Shown one piece after another: positions 1 to 6,523 of a DNA stretch of 18,125 nucleotides. The DNA lies in assembly GCA_046728075.1 (NCBI GenBank), contig JBKPDV010000086.1, positions 1 to 18,125 on the forward strand, written 5' to 3'. The position numbers were made by a program, and so were the translations under genes. The notes beneath the pieces were generated by a model that was not told where the DNA came from, made no database searches, and was given only the letters and a program-made list of their open reading frames with translations. This DNA comes from JBKPDV01 sp046728075. GTDB taxonomy: Bacteria; Acidobacteriota; Thermoanaerobaculia; UBA5066; Gp7-AA6. Each line of letters begins with the position of its first letter. The stretch's first letter is position 1.

Positions 1-75
1 TGCTTTTTCGAGACCACGCCGCTTCGTCAGGACCTCATCTCGTTCGCCGCCAACGCGAAGAGGATGAAGACTTGA
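1..75 (+). CDS. C-terminal tail of an unidentified upstream gene (partial)
   Basis: An open frame enters from the left edge and ends at TGA 73-75, giving 24 visible residues ending in NAKRMKT. The stop overlaps the TTG start of the following phosphatase gene (TTGA), the usual sign of translational coupling, which is the main reason to believe this frame is real. Too little is visible to name a family. From its position it is probably part of the same operon as the phosphatase, possibly another signalling protein, but that is inference. Confidence 0.5.
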   Translation, partial: CFFETTPLRQDLISFAANAKRMKT

Positions 76-1298
76 GCGAGCACGAGGAGCGGATCCGGGA
101 GCTTCTCCTGATCCAGCGGGTCGCCCAACGAATCAGCTCGATCCTCGATCTTGACCCTCTTCTCGAGGAGATCCTCACCGATGTGTGCCGCACGTTCGGT
201 TATGACCGATCCACGATCTGGCTGAAGGACGATGCGACCAACGAGCTCGTTCTGCACGGCTGGACCGGCTCTTATTGGAACGAGGGCGACCGCTTTCGCA
301 TCGGCGTCGACGGAATCGTCGGGCACGTGGGCGTCACGCAGAAGACGTACTACGCACCCAACGTGGAGGCCGATCCGTTCTATCGGCTGAGTGACGACCA
401 AAGCCGGTCCGAAGTCGCGATCCCGCTGCTCGTCGGAGGTCGGCTGATCGGTATCTTCGACCTCGAAGACACGGAGCTCGAGGCGTTCTCACCCGCTCGG
501 ATTCAGCTCCTCGAAGCGCTCGCGGGGCACGTCGCAACCGCCGTCGAGAACGCGCGGCTCTTCCAGCAGGAGCGGCTCGAGAAGGAGCGCATGTCGCACG
601 AGCTCCAGGAAGCGCGGCAGATCCAGTTCGGTCTCTTTCCCGCTGAACCCCCGGTGATGCCGGGCTTCGCGATCGATGCGCGATGCATCCCATACCACGA
701 AGTGGGAGGCGACTGGTTCGACTACCTGCCGCTCGACGACGGTCGTCTGGGCATCGTCCTGGCGGACGTCTCTGGAAAGGGGCTCGCGGCCGCGCTGCTG
801 ATGTCCTCGACGCGCAGCATCCTGCGACTGCTGGCGCAGGACGGGCTGCCGCCGGGCGAGGTCCTCCAGCGCATCAATCGAACTCTCATGAAAGATCTGC
901 CGACCCGCCGCTTCGTGACGATGATCTATGCCGTTCTCGACGCCGGGCATGGCCGACTCGTGTTCGCGAACGCCGGGCACCTCTATCCGCTTTTCGTCGA
1001 TTCGAGGGGCGGGCAATTCCTCTCGACCGAGGCCGGTTTTCCCCTGGGCATTCGTGACGGCGCATTCGCCGAGCGCGAGGTGGAACTGCCCGCGGGCAGC
1101 CGCCTCGTCCTGTACTCGGACGGTCTGTCCGAGGCCACCAGCCCCACCGGAGAAGAGTACGGAACCGACCGGATCCGGCGACACTTCGATGCGGAGAGCG
1201 CAACCGTCGAGAGTTTGCTTCACGACGTGCACGGCTTCATCTCCGGCGCCCCGCCGTCCGACGATGAGACGATTGTCCTCATCCGCGCGACCGGGTGA
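72..1298 (+). CDS. GAF domain-containing SpoIIE/PP2C-family serine/threonine phosphatase (RsbU-like)
   Basis: The 408-residue protein has a GAF sensor domain at about residues 20-160, a charged probably coiled-coil linker at about 160-195, and a PP2C-type SpoIIE phosphatase domain at about 195-406. Metal-binding motifs are intact: GGDWFDY (Asp214), LADVSGKG (Asp232), NAGH, LYSDGLSEA (Asp350) and the closing DDET (Asp397/398). Proteins of this build dephosphorylate STAS-domain anti-anti-sigma factors in partner-switching control of sigma factors, with GAF sensing a small ligand or redox state. No membrane segment is seen, so it is cytoplasmic. The TTG start at 72 is supported by an AGAGGA ribosome site 7 nt upstream and by the 4-base overlap with the previous frame. 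No anti-sigma or STAS partner lies in the window; one may lie to the left. Family call is firm; the target is unknown. Confidence 0.93.
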   Translation: MSEHEERIRELLLIQRVAQRISSILDLDPLLEEILTDVCRTFGYDRSTIWLKDDATNELVLHGWTGSYWNEGDRFRIGVDGIVGHVGVTQKTYYAPNVEADPFYRLSDDQSRSEVAIPLLVGGRLIGIFDLEDTELEAFSPARIQLLEALAGHVATAVENARLFQQERLEKERMSHELQEARQIQFGLFPAEPPVMPGFAIDARCIPYHEVGGDWFDYLPLDDGRLGIVLADVSGKGLAAALLMSSTRSILRLLAQDGLPPGEVLQRINRTLMKDLPTRRFVTMIYAVLDAGHGRLVFANAGHLYPLFVDSRGGQFLSTEAGFPLGIRDGAFAEREVELPAGSRLVLYSDGLSEATSPTGEEYGTDRIRRHFDAESATVESLLHDVHGFISGAPPSDDETIVLIRATG

Positions 1299-1382
1299 TG
1301 CCGCCCCGAAAAGCTGCGGAAGCAGATTGGCATCGTCGCCTGCAGCGCCGAAGGGGCCGCGCTCGGCTGCATGAGAGGTCGT

Positions 1383-1400
1383 CCGCGACGAGCGTCGCGG
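1383..1400. terminator. GC-rich perfect hairpin between convergent genes (possible terminator)
   Basis: CCGCGACG and CGTCGCGG form 8-base arms around a 2-base centre, in practice a 7-bp stem with a tetraloop. It lies in the 185-bp gap between the phosphatase (plus) and the metallo-beta-lactamase gene (minus), where a bidirectional terminator would be expected. No T-run follows on either strand, so intrinsic termination is not proven. I see nothing else in this gap. Confidence 0.35.
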
Positions 1401-1483
1401 CGCCGCCGAGGTCGAGTCGAGCGATATCGTTCGGCGGAGCACCCCTTTCGGCCCAGTCGCAGCCGCCGGAGACCTGGCCGACG

Positions 1484-3439
1484 CTATTCCGCGGATGGCC
1501 GCTGGCCCGCCGCTGGAAGCGACTTTCCCGCGGCAGCTGCCGAGGCCGCTGGTCTTTTCGGCTCCGCGGAGGGCGCCGCGGCGGAGACCTTTCCCGTGTA
1601 AACGATGAACTTGAAAGGACTGTAGCCCTGGTACTTCTCGGAGAGCTTGAAGTAGACCTGCCGTTCCAGCTCGGGGAGCGAGCGACTCGCCGGAAACCGA
1701 CTCCTGGTCCACTCGAGCGTCTCGGCCGCGAGCTCGTAGTTGCCGTCGTCGATCATCTGCTTGACGGCGCCGGCCAGTCGGCTCTCGGAGACGCCGAGAT
1801 AGTCGACAAGGAGTGCTCCCCGATCGGGGTCCGAGATGTAGTCGATGCCTTGGAGATCGGGCTGCCAATATCCCGCGTGCTGGTCGTAGATTCGATTGAT
1901 CACGTTCTCGCGCAAGACGAGGTAAGGCTGTTGCGCCGCGGGATTGCCGGCCAGAAGTCCGGGCGGAATCAAGTTGGCCTGCTGAAGCGCGGCCCGCGAT
2001 CGCCCCTGCCGAATGCCCTCCAGGACCTGGCCTTGGAGCCATTGCAGATGAGGTTTCAAGCTCGCCAGGACCGGCGGCGTGGGAAAGAGGCGCCTCAATG
2101 GATCGTGGCCGTGCAGAAGCAGCCGGGGGTTCTCGCGCACGACGATGTCGATCGCATCGAGCAAGCCGGGCAGATTTCCCTCTTCCACGAACGGGGCACC
2201 CAGATAAGGCATCAGGATGTCGCCGACGAACATCACGCTCTCTTCCGGGAGGAATACCAGCAGCGCGTCACGAGTCTCGCCTCCTTCCACCGGCAGAAGA
2301 ACGAAACGTGTGCCGCCGATGGAGATCTCTTGGCGCGCGTGAACCGTCACGTCGGGGCGGAAATCTTCGATGTCCTCCATCCGGAAGCGGTTTCCGAAGA
2401 AGCGCTGGCCCAGCCAACGCGGAGTTTGGGCTGCGAGCGCCAGCTCCTCGGCGAAGTTGTCCCGAGCATAGAACTTCGGAGCCGGCTTGAGACTCCGGAA
2501 GAATCGGTGCCCGCCGATGTGGTCCCAATGCGAGTGCGTCACCAGGATCCTGGTCAGCTCCGGCAGGTTCGGAGCGAAGGCCCGCAGGGCCTCATAGCCC
2601 GACTGCGCGGAGTCCGGACGGGTCCCGGCGTCGATGCCGATGAGCTCGCGCCGGTCCTGAGACACGACGAAATAGAGTTCAGCGAAGTCGTACCCGGAAA
2701 CCTGGTAGACGCGCCCGGGCACGATCTCCTGTATGCGCCTGGCAGAAAAGGTGTGGCCGGTCGTCGCGTCCTCTCTGTAAGGGGACAGCGTGACCGGACT
2801 CTCGAAGCTCGAAGACCCCGACAGGGTCAGGAATTGCTGCGCCTTCGCCGCATCGCCATCTTCCCGGTAAAGCACGGCCAGCCGGAGCGCCGCCGGCCGG
2901 ATCCATCCGTCATCGGGCGCCTTGGCCGCGTTGGCCAGACACCACTGGAGGTCCTCGTAGGCCCTGGCCTTCTGATGAAACCGACCGGGAAGCTGCGAAC
3001 GGACCACCCCCGAAATCCATCGCACCACGAAGATGTTTCCGCCGGAGAGCTTCTCTGACTGGTCCAGCCTGACGATCGTCTCGCGCACCCAACCGGACCG
3101 TTGGAGGAGCGGGATTTGTCCGGCCGCGCCCGCCCGCAAAGCGGCGATCGCCGCCAGATAGAGGGATCTTTGCGGATCCGACAGGTGAGAATCGAAAGCC
3201 TTCAGGCGCGCCTCGAGAAATTCCGCCCCTTCCCGATGCCGGTTGGCATTGGCGTATTCGGCCATCAGCAAGAAGAGCAGCTGAGGATCCTTCGGCGGGC
3301 CCTGCGAATTGACAGCCTGAAGGTAGGCGAGCTCCGGGCGCGGCGCGCGGGGCCGTTTGGAAGAGGTATCGGCCGCCAGGAGAACCGCGGTCACTTCCAA
3401 GGACAGAACTCCCAGCAGAATGCGGGAAATCATCTTCAT
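1484..3439 (-). CDS. Exported alkylsulfatase-like metallo-beta-lactamase fold hydrolase
   Basis: The 651-residue protein begins with a Sec-type signal peptide (MKMISRILLG through VLLAAD). About 200 helical, TPR-like residues follow, then a metallo-beta-lactamase domain with zinc motif THSHWDHIGG near residues 300-309, a VMFVGD aspartate motif and an LLLHGHD histidine motif near 443. The region with NVINRIYDQHAGYW and later FKFIVYTGK matches the dimerisation domain of SdsA1/Bds1-type alkylsulfatases. The C-terminal SCP2-like domain of those enzymes is missing; an Ala/Pro/Ser-rich tail takes its place. A hydrolase of sulfate esters or a related substrate in the periplasm is likely, but the substrate is unknown. 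The ATG is well supported by AGGAGG 6 nt upstream. It lies on the same strand as the MarR/SDR cluster, separated by about 200 bp, so it may have its own promoter. Confidence 0.88.
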   Translation of the reverse strand: MKMISRILLGVLSLEVTAVLLAADTSSKRPRAPRPELAYLQAVNSQGPPKDPQLLFLLMAEYANANRHREGAEFLEARLKAFDSHLSDPQRSLYLAAIAALRAGAAGQIPLLQRSGWVRETIVRLDQSEKLSGGNIFVVRWISGVVRSQLPGRFHQKARAYEDLQWCLANAAKAPDDGWIRPAALRLAVLYREDGDAAKAQQFLTLSGSSSFESPVTLSPYREDATTGHTFSARRIQEIVPGRVYQVSGYDFAELYFVVSQDRRELIGIDAGTRPDSAQSGYEALRAFAPNLPELTRILVTHSHWDHIGGHRFFRSLKPAPKFYARDNFAEELALAAQTPRWLGQRFFGNRFRMEDIEDFRPDVTVHARQEISIGGTRFVLLPVEGGETRDALLVFLPEESVMFVGDILMPYLGAPFVEEGNLPGLLDAIDIVVRENPRLLLHGHDPLRRLFPTPPVLASLKPHLQWLQGQVLEGIRQGRSRAALQQANLIPPGLLAGNPAAQQPYLVLRENVINRIYDQHAGYWQPDLQGIDYISDPDRGALLVDYLGVSESRLAGAVKQMIDDGNYELAAETLEWTRSRFPASRSLPELERQVYFKLSEKYQGYSPFKFIVYTGKVSAAAPSAEPKRPAASAAAAGKSLPAAGQRPSAE

Positions 3440-3468
3440 CGCGAGCCTCCTTGTGTTCCGGATGACTG

Positions 3469-3487
3469 CGGCGATATCACTTCGCCG
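3469..3487. promoter_or_regulatory. Inverted repeat CGGCGA-N7-TCGCCG upstream of the metallo-beta-lactamase gene
   Basis: Perfect 6-base arms flank a 7-base spacer about 30 bp upstream of the hydrolase start codon (minus strand). It could be a protein-binding site or an RNA hairpin in the leader. The repeat at 4802-4820 has the same geometry, with arms that differ at a single position. The rest of 3440-3647 has no convincing -35/-10 pair. It holds one short frame whose stop overlaps the hydrolase ATG (ATGA), which I do not call a gene. Confidence 0.3.
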
Positions 3488-3647
3488 ACGGCCGTTTTCG
3501 CACCGAACAGCAGCCTTGCGGTCATTTCCGCCTTCGGAGCCGCGAGCGATGACCTGCTGTCGGACAACGGTGTCGCCTCGACGCGGCCGTTCGATCCAAA
3601 ATCCTTGCCGTAGCTCCGCTCCTTCCTCGTCGCGGACGCGCTGAGCG

Positions 3648-3818
3648 CTACTGCGCCAGCATCACGAAGGCATCCGGGCTGATGACCATGCAGGCGGCCT
3701 TCTCGTCGGTGAACTTCGGGTTGAACTCGAAGCCGAGCTTCGAGAAAAAGGTCATCGACTTCTTCAGATCGCGGACGGGAAGATTGACGAAGATCATTCG
3801 GGAAGTGTTCGACGCCAT
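3648..3818 (-). pseudogene. Truncated VOC-family (glyoxalase/dioxygenase-like) protein, N-terminal part only
   Basis: ATG 3816-3818, preceded by GGAAAGGA about 7 nt upstream, opens a 56-residue frame beginning MASNTSRMIFVNLPVRDLKK and ending FVMLAQ at TAG 3648-3650. The beta-alpha-beta start with VNLPVRDLKKSM and FFSKLGFEFN is typical of the first half of a VOC (glyoxalase/bleomycin-resistance) domain, which normally has about 120-140 residues with metal ligands and the second repeat. Sequence beyond the stop is not VOC-like in any minus-strand frame; in frame it is Arg-rich and stops again. This looks like a gene that has lost its second half, although a short expressed protein cannot be excluded because the ribosome site is intact. 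It follows the SDR gene by about 100 bp. Confidence 0.65.
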
Positions 3819-3918
3819 AGCTCTGTCCTTTCCAAGATGGCCGGGGCTTTTTCGGACCGCGGCCGGTCTCCTTGCGGCTGCCGAGATTCCGGCGGAGCCA
3901 CGTCGTTCCGTCGATTGC

Positions 3919-4707
3919 TTACTCCTGCGTGTTCAATCGGTGCATCAGCCTCCGCAAAGCAAACCGCGGGGTGATCCGGACGAGGAAGCCCGTCAGGAAT
4001 TTGTACAGTGGGCTGTACACGGCGACGGCTCTCCCGCTCTTCATCATCCGGTAACCGTACCGCGCCACTTCCGCCGGCGTGGTCCGCGTGGTCGCCATGT
4101 AGCTCGCCGGTGAGATCTGCGCTCCCCTGCTGAAGGAGGTTCGGACCGGCGGCGGACAAAGCGCGGTCACGGTCACGCCGCTGCCACGCAACTCCTCGAT
4201 CAGCGCCTCCGAGAACGCGAGGACGTAATGCTTGGTCGCGAAGTAGACGCTCATGAGCGGCCCGGGAAGAAAACCCGTCACCGAAGCAACATTCAGAATC
4301 CGTCCCCGCCTCCGCTGGAGCATGGGCGGCAGAAACAAACGGGTGAGCGCCGTCAGCGCGGTGACGTTGACACCGATCATGCGCTCCTGCTTGGCGAGGT
4401 CAGAATCGGCAAAAGAGCCGTGATCTCCGAACCCAGCGTCGTTGATCAGGCAATCCACCTCTGCGCCGAGCGATCGGACCCGACCCCAGACTCTTTGTGC
4501 CGCTCCCGGCTGGCTGAGGTCCTCGGTGATCGTATGTACCGTGACGCGGCGCCGAAGCTCGCTGGCGGCGGTTTCGAGGCGGACGGCGTTGCTCGCGACG
4601 AGGATGAGATCGTGACCATCGGCCGCAGCCTGGCGAGCGAGCTCGAGCCCGATCCCGGAATTGGCGCCGGTGATGAGGGTGAAACTCGATGATGCGTCAG
4701 GAGCCAT
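3919..4707 (-). CDS. SDR-family NAD(P)-dependent oxidoreductase
   Basis: The 262-residue protein has all marks of a classical short-chain dehydrogenase: cofactor motif TGANSGIG at residues 13-20, NDAG at 89-92, GVNV with the structural Asn near 114, and the catalytic Ser142, Tyr155 and Lys159 (YFATK). It probably reduces or oxidises a carbonyl/alcohol pair in the cytoplasm, and the substrate cannot be told. Residues after about 230 are basic and partly hydrophobic, as in the DltE/YqjQ-type branch of SDRs. The ATG at 4705-4707 follows GGGAGGT at 4-5 nt. It is downstream of the MarR gene on the same strand with a 133-bp gap that holds a perfect palindrome, so repression by that MarR protein is likely. 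Confidence 0.92.
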   Translation of the reverse strand: MAPDASSSFTLITGANSGIGLELARQAAADGHDLILVASNAVRLETAASELRRRVTVHTITEDLSQPGAAQRVWGRVRSLGAEVDCLINDAGFGDHGSFADSDLAKQERMIGVNVTALTALTRLFLPPMLQRRRGRILNVASVTGFLPGPLMSVYFATKHYVLAFSEALIEELRGSGVTVTALCPPPVRTSFSRGAQISPASYMATTRTTPAEVARYGYRMMKSGRAVAVYSPLYKFLTGFLVRITPRFALRRLMHRLNTQE

Positions 4708-4784
4708 TCACACCTCCCGCGTGGCCCCGGTACGAAAAGAGCCTCGAGCCGCCGTCTCGGGTTCCATCGGACCGATCCATAAAC

Positions 4785-4796
4785 ATGTATATACAT
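4785..4796. promoter_or_regulatory. Perfect 12-bp palindrome ATGTATATACAT, candidate MarR operator
   Basis: An AT-rich perfect palindrome stands out in otherwise GC-rich DNA between the MarR gene and the SDR gene. It contains TATATAC/TATACAT, which could serve as the -10 element of a minus-strand SDR promoter. MarR dimers typically bind AT-rich palindromes of this kind overlapping promoters. Its position about 80 bp upstream of the SDR start fits. The link to this MarR is inference. Confidence 0.5.
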
Positions 4797-4801
4797 CTTT
4801 T

Positions 4802-4820
4802 CGGTGAGAAGGTTTCACCG
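4802..4820. promoter_or_regulatory. Inverted repeat CGGTGA-N7-TCACCG upstream of the SDR gene
   Basis: Perfect 6-base arms flank a 7-base spacer, 5 bp beyond the 12-bp palindrome and between the MarR stop and the SDR start. No T-run follows it in the minus direction, so a terminator for the MarR gene is less likely than an operator or attenuator. It has the same arm length, spacer length and consensus (CGGYGA-N7-TCRCCG) as the repeat at 3469-3487. Confidence 0.35.
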
Positions 4821-4840
4821 CGAGGCAGGCGGGCGCCCGG

Positions 4841-5311
4841 TTAGACCGGTTGCCCGAGGTCGGCGATGAGCGAGAGCTCCGCCATGAGCGCGTTCCACCG
4901 TCGCCGGCCAAGCCGAGCGAGGACCCGCTTCTGGGCTCGATTCCAGACGGGAACAGCCGCCCGAAACGCCGACCGGCCGGCGCGTGTCAGCTCGATTTGC
5001 CGTTCGCGCCGATCCTCGCCCGATCGGCGCCGGATCCACCCTTTTCTCTCCAGAAGCCGCAGGGTGCGGCTGAGGGTCGTGCTGTCGAGCACGAGAAGCT
5101 TGCTCAGGCGTCTCTGGGTCAATTTCCCGGCGAGGGACAGAGTCTGGAGCAGTGTGAACTGAGCGATCGTCAGGCCGAGAGGGCGCAGCTGCGCGTCGTA
5201 GAGCTGCGTGACCGCTCGAGAAGCGCGACGGAGATTCGCGCAGGCGCACGGCAGGACCCGAAGAGGACCCCCGCCGCCCCGTTTCGGACGCTGTCCCACA
5301 GGGTCGGTCAT
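4841..5311 (-). CDS. MarR-family winged-helix transcriptional regulator
   Basis: The 156-residue protein has the MarR layout: an N-terminal dimerisation helix (RASRAVTQLYDAQL), a helix-turn-helix around residues 60-90 (GKLTQRRLSKLLVLDSTTLS), a wing with RSGEDRRERQIELT, and a C-terminal dimerisation helix. These proteins bind AT-rich palindromes and release DNA when a small phenolic or oxidant ligand or a modified Cys changes their shape; here Cys residues occur only near the N-terminus. The ATG at 5309-5311 has no clear ribosome site, and the first 20 or so Gly/Arg-rich residues may not be translated, so the start is uncertain. It probably controls the SDR gene downstream, and perhaps itself, through the 4785-4796 palindrome. 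Confidence 0.9.
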   Translation of the reverse strand: MTDPVGQRPKRGGGGPLRVLPCACANLRRASRAVTQLYDAQLRPLGLTIAQFTLLQTLSLAGKLTQRRLSKLLVLDSTTLSRTLRLLERKGWIRRRSGEDRRERQIELTRAGRSAFRAAVPVWNRAQKRVLARLGRRRWNALMAELSLIADLGQPV

Positions 5312-5608
5312 AGCAGATGGCGGTGGCCGTCGCTAGCATTAGGGTCGAGGCCGTCGCCACACCACTGGCGTCGCGCTTTCCCTCATGCGAGCCAGGACAG
5401 GCCTAGCGTCCTGGGCGCTGCGCCCACCGGCGCGCCGCCTCCTGCAGGCCGGCTCCGCCTGACCACGTGTGCGTTGAAGAGCACCCGGCCAAATCGAGTT
5501 CGACGCGCGGGTTCGGTTACCGGACGATGTGCAAGATGGTGCGTGAGGCGCAAGCAGGACAGGCCTCGGGCCATCGTTAGAGGTTTTCACTTTCTGGAAT
5601 GAGCTGTG
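5312..5608. promoter_or_regulatory. Divergent intergenic region between MarR and monooxygenase-fold genes
   Basis: About 297 bp with no gene that I can support. It holds a 15-bp dyad TGGGCGC-T-GCGCCCA at 5412-5426, and a 12-bp direct repeat CAGGACAGGCCT at 5393-5404 and 5555-5566. No strong -35/-10 pair is visible for either flanking gene. Any promoters for the MarR gene (minus) and the monooxygenase gene (plus) must lie here. Confidence 0.4.
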
Positions 5609-6013
5609 ATGAAGCTGAGTCGCCGGCATTTCGTCAAGCTGACCGGGGCGTTGGCGCTCTCCGGCTCCGAGCATTGGCTAATCGCCTGGAAAGGAGCAAG
5701 CACGATGGACGGCCTGATCTCGAGGGTGTATGCCGTTCCCGGCCAACGGGATGCGCTGATCGCCATTCTGCTGGAGGGAACCGAAGGTATGCCGGGATGC
5801 TTGAGCTACATCGTCGCGGTAGACCCGGAAGGCTCAGACTCTTTTTGGGTGACGGAAGTATGGGACAGCCGTGAAAGTCACCAATCTTCGCTGTCCCTGC
5901 CTTCTGTCAAGCAAGCTATGGCCAAGGGAAAACCGCTGATCGCCCGTTTTGGCGAACGCTTCACGACCGCGCCCGTGGGCGGTCATGGCCTGGCCTCCAA
6001 GACCGGGCTTTGA
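5609..6013 (+). CDS. Antibiotic-biosynthesis-monooxygenase (ABM)-fold protein, putative quinol monooxygenase, with possible Tat leader
   Basis: From Met at 5705 the frame gives a compact 102-residue ABM-fold protein (DGLISRVYAVPGQRDALIAI, GCLSYIVAVDPEG, FWVTEVWDSRESHQ, PLIARFGERF) like YgiN-type quinol monooxygenases: small dimeric cofactor-free oxygenases. Two starts compete. ATG 5705 has an excellent ribosome site, GGAAAGGAG 8 nt upstream. ATG 5609 (or the adjacent GTG 5606) adds 32 residues beginning MKLSRRHFVKLTGALALSGS, which fits the twin-arginine consensus S-R-R-x-F-x-K, but it has only a weak ribosome site. The long form would be exported; the short form is cytoplasmic and of normal family length. 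The leader may also be a remnant of another Tat gene joined in frame. The gene converges on an HxlR regulator 19 bp away. Confidence 0.8.
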   Translation: MKLSRRHFVKLTGALALSGSEHWLIAWKGASTMDGLISRVYAVPGQRDALIAILLEGTEGMPGCLSYIVAVDPEGSDSFWVTEVWDSRESHQSSLSLPSVKQAMAKGKPLIARFGERFTTAPVGGHGLASKTGL

Positions 6014-6032
6014 GACAACTGCAGGGGCCGCC

Positions 6033-6392
6033 TCACACCGCTCGGTGGGTGCGGGCTCCGAGGCTGCGCTTCGATCGCGACATGTGGACGAGGCCCCAAT
6101 CGCACATCTGCTTCAAGATCGGGCGCAGAGTTTCGCCGTAGCTGGAGAGCGAATACTCGACCTTGAGGACCGGCTCCTGTTTGTCAACTCGCCTCTGGAC
6201 GATTCCTTGCTGTTCGAGCTGCCGCAGCTGCTCTGTCAAGACCTTGCGTGTCGAGCCCTCGATCCCGCGCAGCAGGGCGCCGTACCGCTGCGGACCGTCC
6301 TTCAATTCGTGGAGGATCAGCGGCTTCCACTTGCCGGCGATGACGTCGACCGTCGCCGCGACCGGACATTGCGCTCGAGAGAGTCTGAGCAT
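6033..6392 (-). CDS. HxlR-family winged-helix transcriptional regulator
   Basis: The 119-residue protein shows the HxlR signature: CPVAATVDVIAGKWKPLILHEL near the N-terminus, then a winged helix (RYGALLRGIEGSTRKVLTEQLRQLEQ) and the wing ending YSLSSYGETLRPIL. HxlR proteins sense electrophiles or oxidants, often through the N-terminal Cys (Cys9 here), and control nearby oxidoreductase genes. I chose ATG 6390-6392 because GGGGAGGA lies 5 nt upstream; a TTG 21 nt further out is less likely. It is convergent with the ABM-fold gene and probably regulates an adjacent oxidoreductase gene. Confidence 0.9.
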   Translation of the reverse strand: MLRLSRAQCPVAATVDVIAGKWKPLILHELKDGPQRYGALLRGIEGSTRKVLTEQLRQLEQQGIVQRRVDKQEPVLKVEYSLSSYGETLRPILKQMCDWGLVHMSRSKRSLGARTHRAV

Positions 6393-6523
6393 GGAATCCT
6401 CCCCGGTCTCCAAGAGTTACGCCGGATGGGGCGAACGTTAACGCAAAAACTGACCGCGGGCGAGGCCGCGGAGGCCTTGTCCCTTGTCTCTGTTAGCGCA
6501 GCGTCAGAGCTCCTTGCAGATGG

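Noticed and set aside
1295..3058. Long plus-strand open frame (about 587 codons) opposite the alkylsulfatase-like gene
   Set aside because: It lacks recognisable motifs and is the mirror of a gene with clear catalytic motifs, signal peptide and ribosome site. Long antisense frames are expected in GC-rich DNA.
3648..3650. Possible recoding (pyrrolysine or readthrough) at the TAG ending the VOC fragment
   Set aside because: Reading through gives an Arg-rich stretch unlike a VOC second half and then another stop, so the gene is simply truncated.
5393..5566. Direct repeat CAGGACAGGCCT (two copies, 162 bp apart) as a mobile-element footprint
   Set aside because: No transposase, terminal inverted repeats or coding remnant lies between the copies. 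Two 12-bp matches alone do not support an insertion.
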